A stretch of DNA of 64,000 bases from Bacteroidales bacterium 52_46 (GCA_001915385.1 MNQK01000005.1:21974-85973); one strand, 5' to 3'; numbered from the stretch's first letter, positions 8,241 through 17,450 are shown. Program-made: numbers and translations. Notes: generated by a model from the letters alone, not told the origin.

Positions 8241-9871
8241 TACTTGCTGTTGTTGCGGGGGCGCATCTTCACGCCGGGCTTTGCCAGCGACGGCTGGCGG
8301 CCGGTTATGCTCTTGAGGGCGGCCTCGTTGCGGCGCACTGCCAGCGGGTTCTCGCTTTCGGCGGGTGCCTCGCCTCGCGGTGCGAAACTGCCGCGTGAGC
8401 CGAACGAATCGCGTCCGCGGCGCTCGTCACGGCCATATTTGTCGCTGCGGCTGTCACGTGAGAATTTATCACGGCGGTCGTCGCGGCGCTCCTTGTCGCG
8501 CCCGTACTTGTCACGGCGGTTAAATCCTCCGCCACGCGACGAATAGCGTTCCTCGAGTTTGTTGCGGGGCGAACCGTAGCGTGCCTCGTCGCCCTCGTCG
8601 TTGGCGGCGCTGCGACGGCGGTCGTCCTTGAATTTGCGCATGGAGCGGCGCTCGTCGCGGTCGCCTTTCTCGCGTCCGCGGGGCTGCGACTCTCCGTGAT
8701 GTATCTTGCCGCCCGACTTGCGGAACGACTTGTAGTCACCGTCGAATATCTCATACTCGCGCAACTCGCATTCAAGCGCGCCGTTGAGTATCGGAATTTT
8801 AACCGACGGCGAAAGGTGTATCATGTCGAAATACTCTTTGCGATAGCCGATAATCCAGGCGTGATACCCCTTGAACACATTCTTGAGCTTGTTGCCGAGC
8901 ATCTCGTACAACCCCTCCATATCGTCGGCCGAGATACGCTCGCCGTAAGGAGGATTCGTGATGAGCACGCCGTCGGCGGGAGCCGAAATCCACTGCGACA
9001 GCGGCTTGACCTGCAGGTCGATATAGCGGGCCACGCCGGCGCTCTTGATATTGCGCGAGGCTATGTCGACAGCCTTGGGCGAGATGTCGGCGCCGTATAT
9101 CTTGTAGTTGAACTCGCGCTCGCCCGAGTCATCGTTGTAGAGCGAGTCAAACAGTTCGGCGTCAAAATTTTTCCAGTTTTCAAACGCGAAACTCTTGCGG
9201 TAGATGCCGGGGTTGATATTGGCGGCAATCAGCGCTGCCTCCACAAGGAATGTACCGGAACCGCACATCGGGTCGACCAGCGGACAGTCGCCGCGCCAGC
9301 CCGAACGGAGTATGATGCCTGCGGCAAGCACCTCGTTGATAGGCGCCTCGGTCTGTGCCACGCGGTATCCGCGCTTGTGGAGCGATTCGCCCGACGAATC
9401 GAGCGAAAGGGTCACACGGTCGCCGGCAATATGCACGTTGATCATCACGTCGGCATCCTGCAGACGCACTCCGGGACGCTTGTCGCTTCCGTAACGGTCG
9501 CGGAACCAGTCGACTATCGCGTCCTTCACCCTGTAGGTCACGAACTGCGAGTGGGTGAATTCGTCGCTGTAGGCTACTGTGTCGATGGAGAATGTCTTGT
9601 CAATCGACAGCACGCTGCTCCAGTCGAACTCCTTGACGGCATCATAGAGCGTATCGGTGTCGGTGGCAGTGAATTTATAAATCGGTTTGAGTATGCGCAA
9701 AGCCGTGCGGCAGCACAGGTTTGCCTTGTAAAGCATGGCGAGGTCACCCTCGAAAGCCACCATACGGCGCCCCGGCTCCACATTGTAGGCGCCCAGGTTG
9801 CGCAACTCTTCGGCAAGCACATCTTCCAGTCCCTGGAAGGTCTTTGCCACCATTTCAAAAGTTTCGTTCAT
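8240..9871 (-). CDS. THUMP-domain SAM-dependent RNA methyltransferase (RlmL-like) with RGG-like tail
   Basis: The 543-residue product begins MNETFEMVAKTFQGLEDVLAEE. It has an N-terminal THUMP region (about residues 45-155) and a Rossmann methyltransferase domain with DPMCGSGTFLVEAALIA (SAM motif I) and ITNPPYGERI (NPPY catalytic motif), typical of N2-guanine 23S rRNA methyltransferases of the RlmL/YcbY group. After about residue 385 it carries a highly charged tail of some 155 residues rich in Arg, Asp, Lys, Gly and Ser (RDERR, RRDKYGRDKERR), probably disordered and RNA-binding. It starts 7 bases after the cysE stop; the start at 9982 would run deep into cysE and is rejected. Confidence 0.88.
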   Translation of the reverse strand: MNETFEMVAKTFQGLEDVLAEELRNLGAYNVEPGRRMVAFEGDLAMLYKANLCCRTALRILKPIYKFTATDTDTLYDAVKEFDWSSVLSIDKTFSIDTVAYSDEFTHSQFVTYRVKDAIVDWFRDRYGSDKRPGVRLQDADVMINVHIAGDRVTLSLDSSGESLHKRGYRVAQTEAPINEVLAAGIILRSGWRGDCPLVDPMCGSGTFLVEAALIAANINPGIYRKSFAFENWKNFDAELFDSLYNDDSGEREFNYKIYGADISPKAVDIASRNIKSAGVARYIDLQVKPLSQWISAPADGVLITNPPYGERISADDMEGLYEMLGNKLKNVFKGYHAWIIGYRKEYFDMIHLSPSVKIPILNGALECELREYEIFDGDYKSFRKSGGKIHHGESQPRGREKGDRDERRSMRKFKDDRRRSAANDEGDEARYGSPRNKLEERYSSRGGGFNRRDKYGRDKERRDDRRDKFSRDSRSDKYGRDERRGRDSFGSRGSFAPRGEAPAESENPLAVRRNEAALKSITGRQPSLAKPGVKMRPRNNSK

Positions 9872-9878
9872 CTGTTTG

Positions 9879-10793
9879 TTATCGCGAAAGATTGTTGTTA
9901 AGTCTGATTGTATTGTCGGCGCGCGCCTGGAGCACGATGCTACCCGGCTCGACGTCGGCCGTAATCCATATATTGCCGCCAATCACCGAGTCCGAGCCGA
10001 TGGTTATGCGTCCCAATATTGTGGAGTTGGCGTAGATTATGACATTGTTGCCTATGACGGGATGGCGCGCAAGCCCCTTGACCGGGTTCCCCCCCTCGTC
10101 GGTGGGGAAACTGCGTGCGCCGAGCGTGACACCCTGATAGAGCTTCACGTTATCGCCGATTATGGCGGTCTCGCCGATGACCACACCCGTGCCGTGGTCA
10201 ATCATGAAAGCGTTGCCGATAGTGGCTCCGGGATGTATGTCGATACCGGTCTCCCTGTGGGCGCGCTCACATATCATGCGGGGCAGCACCGGCACTCCGA
10301 GCCGATAGAGCCTGTTGGCCACGCGGTAGTTGGTTATAGCCCTGATAGCGGGATAGCTGCATATCACCTCATCGACCGACACCGCCGCCGGGTCGCCGAG
10401 GTAGATTGCCTCGGCATCGAGGGCGAGAGCCTCGCGCACTTCGGGAAGCGTCGATATGAAATCGGTGGCTATGGCGTCGCATCGGTTCCGGGTGACAGGG
10501 TCGCCTCCATCAGTACCGAGCATGTTGAGGGCAGCGCCTATCTGCGCCGACAGCACTTCGCCGAGACGGTCGACGGTTGTGCCGAGCCAGTACAGCGGAT
10601 TTTGCCGCGGAGTGATATGATGTCCGAAATGTCCGGGAAATATGATGGAACGCACAAGGTCAATTATCTCATCGACAGCCGACTGTGAAGGAAGTGCCGC
10701 ATTCTCGCCGGCACTGACGCCTACCTGCCGCAGCGACTCGGCGGCGAGCAACCGGTCAACAGTATTACTTATAATCTGCCGATATTTATCCAT
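9879..10793 (-). CDS. cysE: Serine O-acetyltransferase
   Basis: CysE acetylates L-serine for cysteine synthesis. The product has an N-terminal helical SATase domain and a C-terminal left-handed beta-helix (about residues 185-290) with hexapeptide repeats. HPGATIGNAFMIDHGTGVVIGET holds the catalytic His and Asp, and YQGVTLGARSF follows. It resembles the longer EpsC/SAT type of Bacteroidetes (304 residues). I chose ATG 10793 (MDKYRQI) over ATG 10814, which lies inside the repeat arm at 10806-10825. It is upstream of, and probably co-transcribed with, the RNA methyltransferase. Confidence 0.92.
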   Translation of the reverse strand: MDKYRQIISNTVDRLLAAESLRQVGVSAGENAALPSQSAVDEIIDLVRSIIFPGHFGHHITPRQNPLYWLGTTVDRLGEVLSAQIGAALNMLGTDGGDPVTRNRCDAIATDFISTLPEVREALALDAEAIYLGDPAAVSVDEVICSYPAIRAITNYRVANRLYRLGVPVLPRMICERAHRETGIDIHPGATIGNAFMIDHGTGVVIGETAIIGDNVKLYQGVTLGARSFPTDEGGNPVKGLARHPVIGNNVIIYANSTILGRITIGSDSVIGGNIWITADVEPGSIVLQARADNTIRLNNNLSR

Positions 10794-10805
10794 AATTTTC
10801 TGCCC

Positions 10806-10989
10806 TGAAGTCATTTAAACTTTTTCTTCGAAAAGAATTTGAGCCTGTTTTTGAGCAGATTTTAGCTGAATTTGAGGGAGCGATGCGGGCATCGTGACCG
10901 AAAATGAGGTTAAAAGCAGCCAAAAAGAGGCCAAATTCTTGAAGAAGATGGTTTGTGAAGTCATTTAAGAAAAAGTTTAAATGACTTCA
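10806..10989. repeat. MITE-like element with inverted and direct repeat ends
   Basis: A 20-base sequence at 10806-10825 recurs as its exact reverse complement at 10970-10989. The 13-mer TGAAGTCATTTAA also recurs directly at 10956-10968, where it forms a tight 13-bp hairpin with 10977-10989. The 130 bases between have no coding frame of note; CTTCGAAAAGAATTTG near the left end loosely pairs with CAAATTCTTGAAGAAG near the right. The element abuts the cysE 5' end and could supply or disturb its promoter. Confidence 0.7.
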
Positions 10990-11125
10990 TTAGTCGCGTC
11001 GCTGACGCTATCACCCGACAAAGGTAATAATTTTCATCGAAACAGCAATATCGCCATGCCTGATTTCATGCGTAAAAGAACAATCAAAATTCAACCGAAA
11101 TTCCCGTAACATTGCGAAAACCAAC

Positions 11126-11221
11126 TTAACTGAACCGCGGTTGAAAACCGCGGCTACTATCTGCTTGATTATCAAAATCGCTTCATATAGTAGCCGCGGT
11201 TTTCAACCGCGGTTCAGTTAA
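11126..11221. repeat. Family A palindrome (copy A2), perfect 35-nt arms
   Basis: Arms 11126-11160 and 11187-11221 are exact reverse complements around a 26-base loop. They include the CCGCGG-CCGCGG-CTACTA core and extend outward with TTAACTGAA. It lies just 3' of the amylase gene and may also terminate transcription. Confidence 0.92.
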
Positions 11222-11241
11222 GCGGGGTTTTACAACACCCT

Positions 11242-13059
11242 CTATCTGACTACCTCTTTGGTCACTTTATTTCCGCGCACTACGATGTACAGGCCGGCCG
11301 ACGGAGTGTCGACACGCACGCCCTGAAGATTGTAGTATACGGGGACGGCATCCGGTTCATCGGCCTCTATGCCGTCGACTCCGGCAGTTTCCGTTACAGT
11401 CAGTTTCATGTTCTTGAGGTCGGCAACTACCTTGTATTTTCCGGGGGTGATTTTCCATGAGTATGCCGAGCTTGCGTTGACGCCTACCTTGAACACCTTG
11501 ATAGTGGCTGGCTGGCCGAGGGTTACGGGAGCATTGTTTGAAGCAGCGCCGTAGCGGTCGGATGAGTTTACATCAGCATCCCAGTCGGCTCCCTGAGCGG
11601 TGACAAACGTGAAGTATGAGTAGGTGTCCTTGGCTGCAGCGGGCATCTCGACGCTGTTCCAGGTATATACGCCGCTCTCCCTTGCGTCGGAAGCTACGGA
11701 AGTCGTGGTGCTCCAGTCATTGAGGTTGCCTATGACATAAAGCTTGGAGGGATAGTTGTCCTCGGGGTCATCGCCGCCGCCACCTCCGCCTTGCACGTCG
11801 GTCTTGGTCCAGATGCAGTAACCGTTGCCCGTAGCCTTGATGTCGCTGTCGGTGTAGCCGGAGGGGGAAACCATGGCCGAACCGATTTTAACCACAAGTT
11901 TGCCTTTGGAGCCTGTCACTTCGGCCATGTAGCAATCTTTGGTCGACCGGAGCACATTGACAGCGGAATTGTTGTGCACGCCCACAGCGTTGCGTATGGC
12001 AATCATCTTCTTTATTTCGTTCTTGTATCCGGTCCAGTGGGGATAGAACACGCAGGGAGTACCGGGCGAACAGAGCATGAAAGCGTTGGCAGCAGGCACG
12101 TTGCCGGTAAACTTGCTTCCGTCGCGGTATGTGTCGTGGTTGTCGATGAATGTCACAGCCAGCTGGGAGTAGCCGAAATGTATCATGCCGGCGGGCTGGT
12201 TGGTGGTGCCATTGGCTTTCCACACAAGTTTCGTCATATCGTTGGTCGAGAATGCACTGTTGACAGCATATTTGAAGGGGAAATCGAATGCTGCCGACTC
12301 CTTGCCGGTAGCCTCAATCCATGCGGCTACCGAATCGTAGCTGCCGTCCCAGTATTCGCCCACGCTGAACTGAGGCTTGGCATACTGGTTGTAGATTTTG
12401 GTATACCGGCCGCTGTAGCCCTTTACCATATCGTAACGGAAACCTGCATAGCCCATATCTTCGAGGAGGAATTTGCAATAGTTCTTGCAGTTGTTCTGCA
12501 CGTTGGCGTTAGTGTGGTCGAGGTCACGCGAACCGTTGAAGTCCTCGCCGGTGTCGGCGGCGCCTGTGCCGTGGCTTTGGCCGGGCTGGCTGTTGACCTC
12601 GTCGGTGCGGCATATTCCGTCAAGACCTATTTTCCAGGTCTGGCCGTTCCACTTCTCGGCGGGAAAGTCGGTCCAGTTGGTGGCTCCCGAGCGGTGATTT
12701 ATTACGACATCCTCGATGATGCCGGTGCCTTTGGCCTTGAAAGTGGCAATCATCGAACGCAGTTCGGCTTCGGTGCCCCAGCAGGTGTTGTGGTTGGTGA
12801 ACCAGTACACGGGGTCATATCCGTTGCCGGGATTGGAAGCGGGTTTTGCCGAGTTGGGCACCCAGATAAGTTTGAACGATTCGCTGAGTTCGTCGGCCTT
12901 GGCCTCAAGTTTACTCCAGCCGGTCACATTCCAGCTGTCCCAGTAAAAACCCTGGAGCATCACACCTTCGTAATTGGCGGGCCATCCGATGGCCCCGGCA
13001 CTGAATGACGTTGCCCCGAGCATAACGGCGGCAACCAGCGCACTCTTCAACAATTTCAT
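11242..13059 (-). CDS. Secreted GH13 alpha-amylase with C-terminal starch-binding-like domain
   Basis: The 605-residue product (start MKLLKSALVAAVML) has a signal peptide and a GH13 barrel resembling plant/archaeal-type alpha-amylases. Conserved regions are EDVVINHRSG, GFRYDMVKGYS (nucleophile Asp210), FSVGEYW (acid/base Glu235) and FIDNHDT (Asp309). It should hydrolyse internal alpha-1,4 bonds of starch or glycogen outside the cytoplasm. After a Gly-rich linker (about residue 440) comes a beta domain (LYVIGNLNDW) like SusE/SusF-type modules. The end (YNLQGVRV, GLYIVVRGNKVTKEVVR) is the tail shared with three other secreted proteins here. The promoter lies at 13144-13174. Confidence 0.92.
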   Translation of the reverse strand: MKLLKSALVAAVMLGATSFSAGAIGWPANYEGVMLQGFYWDSWNVTGWSKLEAKADELSESFKLIWVPNSAKPASNPGNGYDPVYWFTNHNTCWGTEAELRSMIATFKAKGTGIIEDVVINHRSGATNWTDFPAEKWNGQTWKIGLDGICRTDEVNSQPGQSHGTGAADTGEDFNGSRDLDHTNANVQNNCKNYCKFLLEDMGYAGFRYDMVKGYSGRYTKIYNQYAKPQFSVGEYWDGSYDSVAAWIEATGKESAAFDFPFKYAVNSAFSTNDMTKLVWKANGTTNQPAGMIHFGYSQLAVTFIDNHDTYRDGSKFTGNVPAANAFMLCSPGTPCVFYPHWTGYKNEIKKMIAIRNAVGVHNNSAVNVLRSTKDCYMAEVTGSKGKLVVKIGSAMVSPSGYTDSDIKATGNGYCIWTKTDVQGGGGGGDDPEDNYPSKLYVIGNLNDWSTTTSVASDARESGVYTWNSVEMPAAAKDTYSYFTFVTAQGADWDADVNSSDRYGAASNNAPVTLGQPATIKVFKVGVNASSAYSWKITPGKYKVVADLKNMKLTVTETAGVDGIEADEPDAVPVYYNLQGVRVDTPSAGLYIVVRGNKVTKEVVR

Positions 13060-13143
13060 GATAAAAGTAAATTTTAGAAATATGATAATTTTTGGTTTGA
13101 TATGCAAAAACGGCAACTAAAGCATTTATGCCGTCACAACTTA

Positions 13144-13174
13144 CAAATATACTAACTTTTTCGGTAAAGGCAAA
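13144..13174 (-). promoter_or_regulatory. Bacteroidetes promoter of the amylase gene
   Basis: On the minus strand TTTG (13171-13174), 19 bases and TATATTTG (13144-13151) match the -33/-7 consensus with ideal spacing. It lies five bases from the dihydroorotase stop, so the amylase has its own promoter and a leader of about 75 bases. Confidence 0.8.
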
Positions 13175-13178
13175 AAAA

Positions 13179-14549
13179 TCATCCGACATTGAACCGCAGG
13201 GGTCTTACATCGGTATGGCGCACGCGTGTTCCGTCGAATGCTACGGCGCCGTTGACCCATGTCAAGGCTATGCGGTAACTTACTTCGGTCGATGCGTATG
13301 GAGTCCACGCGCATGGCGACATCAGCCCGGCCGGAAGGTACTCTCCTACCGACGGGTGGAACGGCGCTGTCCGCTCGGCCACAACGAGGTCGGCATAATA
13401 GCCGGGACGTATGAAGCCGCGGCGCTCTATGCCGTAGAGGCGCGCCGGATTGTGTGCCGTAAGCTCCACCACGCGCTCCGGAGTCAGGGCATTGTCGTCG
13501 CGCGCAGCAAGCGTGAGCATCTCCGGGAGCATGAAGCGCACGCCGGGCATGCCTGAAGCGGCCTTGAGCAGCGTGCCCTGCTTCTCTTCGAGCAGATGGG
13601 GGGCATGGTCGGTGGCTATGGTGTCAATCAGCCCCTCGGAAAGCGCCTTGACGAGCGCGTCGCGGTCGGCGGCCGACTTGATGGCGGGATTGCATTTGAG
13701 CATGAATCCGTTGTCGCGGGCAAGGTCGGTCTCGTCAAACAGCAGGTAGTGGGGGCATGTCTCGGCCGTGATGCGTTTTTTGCCGATTTCTCCCGGCGAG
13801 AGCAGCGACAGCTCCCGCGCCGTGGATATGTGGAGTATATGCAGGCGTGTACCGTATTTTTCAGCAAGTTTTACCGCACGCTGCGACGCCTTGAAGCATG
13901 CTTCGGCCGGACGGGCCTGCGAGTGGAGCCATACCGGCTGCTCGTCGCCGTAAAGCTCGGCGAGACGTGCGCGGGCTGCGGCAAGCGTGGCCTCATCCTC
14001 GGCATGCACGGCAATGACTCCGCGATACGAGGCGAAAAGCTGCGACAGTGTAATGTCGTCATCGACAAGCATATTGCCGGTCGACGAACCCATGAACAGT
14101 TTCACGCCCGGGATTTCATGCGGGTCGGCGGCAAGGATTTCGTCAAGATTGTCGTTGGTGGCGCCGAGAAAGAATCCGTAGTTGGCATACGATGTTTCGG
14201 CGGCGATACGTTTTTTATCGGCCACTGCGCCCTGCGACGTCGTGGCGGGGCGCGTATTCGGCATGTCGATGAACGAGGTGATGCCTCCGCTCACTGCGGC
14301 GGCGCTCTCCGTGGCCATCGAAGCCTTATGCGTAAGTCCCGGTTCACGGAAATGGACATGCGTGTCAATCGCGCCGGGGAGCAGCATACGGCCCTCTATA
14401 TCAACGCAATCGTCGGCTCCGGCCAATTCTTCGGCCGAGGGATTTCCCTCACCTGTTTTCGATATCAATTCGCCGTCGATGATTACATAGCCGTGACGGC
14501 GGGAACCTTCGTTGACTATCTCGGCGTTGTAAATAATTGTCCTGCTCAT
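13179..14549 (-). CDS. pyrC: Dihydroorotase
   Basis: This zinc amidohydrolase cyclises carbamoyl-aspartate in pyrimidine synthesis. The 456-residue, class I-type sequence has DTHVHFREPG (metal His pair), a carboxylated-Lys candidate in GVKLFMGS, metal His in VHAED and LHILHIST, and DTIATDHAPH with the catalytic Asp. Its start overlaps the upstream glycosyltransferase stop by four bases (ATGA), so the two are translationally coupled. Confidence 0.93.
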   Translation of the reverse strand: MSRTIIYNAEIVNEGSRRHGYVIIDGELISKTGEGNPSAEELAGADDCVDIEGRMLLPGAIDTHVHFREPGLTHKASMATESAAAVSGGITSFIDMPNTRPATTSQGAVADKKRIAAETSYANYGFFLGATNDNLDEILAADPHEIPGVKLFMGSSTGNMLVDDDITLSQLFASYRGVIAVHAEDEATLAAARARLAELYGDEQPVWLHSQARPAEACFKASQRAVKLAEKYGTRLHILHISTARELSLLSPGEIGKKRITAETCPHYLLFDETDLARDNGFMLKCNPAIKSAADRDALVKALSEGLIDTIATDHAPHLLEEKQGTLLKAASGMPGVRFMLPEMLTLAARDDNALTPERVVELTAHNPARLYGIERRGFIRPGYYADLVVAERTAPFHPSVGEYLPAGLMSPCAWTPYASTEVSYRIALTWVNGAVAFDGTRVRHTDVRPLRFNVG

Positions 14550-15304
14550 TGTTCACCGGTGTATTTGGGATATTTCCTGAACCAGCTGCCGGTCTTGAGC
14601 CTGATGACGCCGAAAACGGCCTCCGAGAATATGCCCGAACTCATCTTGCTCGTGCCGAGCACACGGTTCACGAAGATGATGGGCACCTCCTTTATGCGGA
14701 ATCCGCACTTCACTGCGGTGAATTTCATCTCAATCTGAAACGCATAACCCTTGAACTTGATTTTGTCAAGATTCATCGTCGACAGCACGCGGCGGCGGTA
14801 GCATACGAAGCCGGCCGTGGTGTCACGTACTTTCATGCGGGTGATGAGGCGCACGTAGGCCGATGCGTAATACGACATGAGCACACGCCCCATGGGCCAG
14901 TTCACCACATTGACACCCGACACATAGCGCGAGCCGACCGACACGTCATAGCCGTCGTCGGCGCATGCCGCCCTGAGGGCCGGCAGATCGGCGGGATTGT
15001 GCGAGAAATCGGCGTCCATCTCGATGATGTACTCGTAGTCGTGCTCCAGGCCCCATTTGAATCCGGCGATATAAGCCGTGCCGAGGCCGAGTTTTCCCTT
15101 GCGCTCCACAATATGCACGCGCCCGGGATGCTCCGACATCACCTCCTTGACTATCAAGGCGGTGCCGTCGGGCGAATTGTCATCAATAACAAGGACGTCA
15201 AAGCATGGCTGAAGCGAGAGGACTGCCTCAATGATAGCTCGGGCATTCTCCCTCTCGTTGTACATCGGTATTATCACCAACGAATCTGTTTTCGGGGTAA
15301 GCAT
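14546..15304 (-). CDS. Polyprenol monophosphomannose synthase-like GT2 glycosyltransferase
   Basis: The 252-residue product transfers a sugar from a nucleotide donor to polyprenyl phosphate at the inner membrane. Dolichol-phosphate mannose synthase signatures are visible: VIIPMYNERENA, VLVIDDNSPDGTA, EMDADFSHNP (DxD-type metal site) and GSRYVSG. No transmembrane tail is present. ATG 15304 is chosen because the in-frame ATG at 15340 lies inside the -7 box at 15337-15345. It overlaps pyrC by four bases. Confidence 0.88.
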   Translation of the reverse strand: MLTPKTDSLVIIPMYNERENARAIIEAVLSLQPCFDVLVIDDNSPDGTALIVKEVMSEHPGRVHIVERKGKLGLGTAYIAGFKWGLEHDYEYIIEMDADFSHNPADLPALRAACADDGYDVSVGSRYVSGVNVVNWPMGRVLMSYYASAYVRLITRMKVRDTTAGFVCYRRRVLSTMNLDKIKFKGYAFQIEMKFTAVKCGFRIKEVPIIFVNRVLGTSKMSSGIFSEAVFGVIRLKTGSWFRKYPKYTGEQ

Positions 15305-15336
15305 GGCGGTGCTGCGTATTGTTATGCTATTAGACT

Positions 15337-15345
15337 GCAAAATTA
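15337..15345 (-). promoter_or_regulatory. -7 box (TAATTTTGC) for the GT2-pyrC unit
   Basis: TAATTTTGC on the minus strand sits about 33 bases upstream of ATG 15304. It overlaps the alternative start at 15340 and so rules that start out. Confidence 0.55.
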
Positions 15346-15375
15346 ATCATTTTTGCATAGAAGATGTCAATACAA

Positions 15376-15405
15376 TTGATAATAATTTATAATTTACTAA
15401 ATTTG
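15376..15405 (+). promoter_or_regulatory. Promoter of the secreted esterase gene
   Basis: TTGA at 15376-15379, then 18 bases, then TAAATTTG at 15398-15405 fit the -33/-7 pattern, 30 bases upstream of ATG 15435. It is divergent from the GT2-pyrC promoter. Confidence 0.6.
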
Positions 15406-15434
15406 TATTAATTACTTACATAAAAGATACCGAT

Positions 15435-16622
15435 ATGAAAATCAGACTGACATTAGCATTGATGCTGGCATTGATGCTGGCGTGCACGCCGGCATTCGCC
15501 CAACAGGCACTGTGGGGCGGGGCGCAGCTTGCTTCCCCGCAGATCGGCGATGACGCCGTGGTGACATTCCGCTACAACAATCCGGAAGCCAAAAGCGTGA
15601 AGGTGACCGGCGACTTCAAGGCACGCGACGAGGGCGACAGCGTCCCGACCGTGATTGAACTTACCAAAGGTGCCGACGGCGTATGGCAAGGCACCACCGG
15701 CGTACCCCTTGCCCCGGAGCTTTACAGCTACGCCTTTGAAGTTGACGGCGTGCGCACCAACGACCCGTCGAACGTCTACATCGCCCGCGACGTGTCGACA
15801 CTCTCCAACATATTCCTTGTCGACGGGGGCTACGACGGCCTGTACGCCGTCAGCGATGTGCCCCACGGCACGGTGAGCAAGACGTGGTATCACAGCGACC
15901 GTCTCGGCACCGACCGCCGCATGACTGTCTATACCCCCGCGGGCTACGAGACATCGGGGCGCAATTATCCCGTGCTCTACCTGCTCCACGGCATGGGTGG
16001 CGACGAGAACGCATGGAGCGAACTCGGCCGCGCCACACAGATACTTGACAACCTGATTGCCTCTGGAAAGGCCCGCCCCATGATTGTCGTGATGCCCAAC
16101 GGCAATGTCGATATGGCGGCAGCTCCCGGCGAGTCGTCGCTCGGGCTCACACTCCCCGACCCCAATCTGCCACATTCGATGGACGGAACCTTCGAAGAGG
16201 TATTCCCCGAGATTGTGGAATTTGTCGACGCCAACTACCGCACGCGCCGCGACAAGGCATCGCGCGCCGTGGCCGGCCTGTCGATGGGTGGCTTCCACTC
16301 GCTGCACATATCCAAAGACTACCCCGACATGATGGGCTACGTAGGTCTGTTCTCAGCCGCAATATGGCCCCACAAGCCCGAAAGTCAGGCACACTACGCC
16401 GACATGGAGGAAAAACTCGAACGTCAGTTCGACGACAATCCTCCCCTCCTCTACTGGATAGCCATAGGCAAAGATGATTTCCTCTACGACACCAACGCCC
16501 GCTTCCGCGCTCTCCTCGACGAAAAAGGAATCCCCTACACCTACACCGAAAGCGACGGCGGCCACATCTGGCGCAACTGGCGCCACTACCTCGCCGACTT
16601 CCTCCCCCTGTTGTTCAGATAG
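15435..16622 (+). CDS. Secreted CE1-like esterase with N-terminal E-set/CBM48-like domain
   Basis: The 395-residue product has a signal peptide (with an internal ALML duplication), an immunoglobulin-like E-set domain (about residues 35-115, KSVKVTGDF) and an alpha/beta-hydrolase domain of the esterase D/feruloyl esterase type. It carries VLYLLHGMGGDENAW (oxyanion region), the nucleophile elbow AGLSMGGFHS, the acid candidate in IGKDDFLYD, and the His in SDGGHIWRNW. Such proteins in gut Bacteroidetes remove acyl groups from plant polysaccharides; the exact substrate is not readable. A family B palindrome follows immediately. Confidence 0.88.
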   Translation: MKIRLTLALMLALMLACTPAFAQQALWGGAQLASPQIGDDAVVTFRYNNPEAKSVKVTGDFKARDEGDSVPTVIELTKGADGVWQGTTGVPLAPELYSYAFEVDGVRTNDPSNVYIARDVSTLSNIFLVDGGYDGLYAVSDVPHGTVSKTWYHSDRLGTDRRMTVYTPAGYETSGRNYPVLYLLHGMGGDENAWSELGRATQILDNLIASGKARPMIVVMPNGNVDMAAAPGESSLGLTLPDPNLPHSMDGTFEEVFPEIVEFVDANYRTRRDKASRAVAGLSMGGFHSLHISKDYPDMMGYVGLFSAAIWPHKPESQAHYADMEEKLERQFDDNPPLLYWIAIGKDDFLYDTNARFRALLDEKGIPYTYTESDGGHIWRNWRHYLADFLPLLFR

Positions 16623-16639
16623 CAAAATGGAATGGAAGC

Positions 16640-16747
16640 TAAGTTGAATGGAGCGGGGGCGTCTCGCCCCCGTGGTATTATTCCGTAATATACTGCACCC
16701 CGTTTAGATTACCACGGGGGCGAGACGCCCCCGCTCCATTCAACTTA
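16640..16747. repeat. Family B palindrome (copy B1), upstream flank of the RAYT
   Basis: Arms 16640-16677 and 16710-16747 are perfect 38-base reverse complements separated by 32 bases. Each arm is itself a hairpin (CGGGGGCG-TCT-CGCCCCCG), so the unit is a pair of inverted REP-like hairpins, as in a BIME. A partial extra copy of CCCGCTCCATT follows at 16749-16760. Confidence 0.93.
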
Positions 16748-16812
16748 ACCCCGCTCCATTAGTCGCCAAACTTATCTTTCAATTCATTTAATTACCTAAT
16801 CTTTATTTAGAT

Positions 16813-17433
16813 ATGAATCCATTTCTTGACAGGACGATGCCGGTTGAAATAAACAACGACGGCAACCTCCCGCATTGGCATCAGGATGGTAAGATACAGT
16901 TTATCACATTTCGTCTTGCGGATTCATTACCTCAGTCAAAGATCTGTGAATTACGGCTGATGATTACAAAATTCAACAAGGAGCACCCGAAGCCATGGGA
17001 CAAAGCCACCGCCATACGTTACCAAAACATGCTGGGACATGCTGAAGAAAAGCTCCTTGACAATGGTTATGGAAGTTGCATTCTGCAATACGCCGAATTT
17101 AGACAGATAATCATCTCATCGCTAAGGTATTACTCTCAACAATTTTATGATATGGTGGCATTTGTAATTATGCCGAATCACCTCCACGCGTTGCTGCGTT
17201 TCTATACGGGGACAAAAACAGAAAAAATACTACATTCAATCAAAAGCTATACTGCACACAAAATCAATATGAAATTACATCACACAGGCAGTATATGGAT
17301 GAAAGAATATTTCGACCGTATTGTACGCAGCGAAGAAAACTTACAGAAGTATATTGAATATATTGAAAACAATCCAAAACATCTCCCACCGGAGAAATTT
17401 GATCTGTACATTAATCCGGCCTACAAGAGATAA
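16813..17433 (+). CDS. REP-associated tyrosine transposase (RAYT, IS200/IS605 Y1 family)
   Basis: The 206-residue product is a single-domain HUH-type transposase. The HUH motif is HLH at residues 123-125 in VIMPNHLHALLRF. The C-terminal helix RSEENLQKYIEYIENNP carries the candidate nucleophilic tyrosine (Tyr180 or Tyr183). RAYTs are known to cut and join single-stranded REP hairpins and are usually single-copy, vertically maintained genes flanked by REPs. Here the gene is flanked by palindromes B1 and B2, and it is more AT-rich than its neighbours. No accessory gene (tnpB) is present. A role in spreading family B repeats is inferred. Confidence 0.9.
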   Translation: MNPFLDRTMPVEINNDGNLPHWHQDGKIQFITFRLADSLPQSKICELRLMITKFNKEHPKPWDKATAIRYQNMLGHAEEKLLDNGYGSCILQYAEFRQIIISSLRYYSQQFYDMVAFVIMPNHLHALLRFYTGTKTEKILHSIKSYTAHKINMKLHHTGSIWMKEYFDRIVRSEENLQKYIEYIENNPKHLPPEKFDLYINPAYKR

Positions 17434-17450
17434 GGCAATGGAGCGGGGGA

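Noticed and set aside
8696..9901. 401-codon plus-strand frame
   Set aside because: It is the antisense shadow of the THUMP methyltransferase, which has clear SAM and NPPY motifs on the minus strand.
13596..14738. 380-codon plus-strand frame over pyrC
   Set aside because: It is antisense to dihydroorotase, which has all metal-site motifs; the plus-strand product has no recognisable domain.
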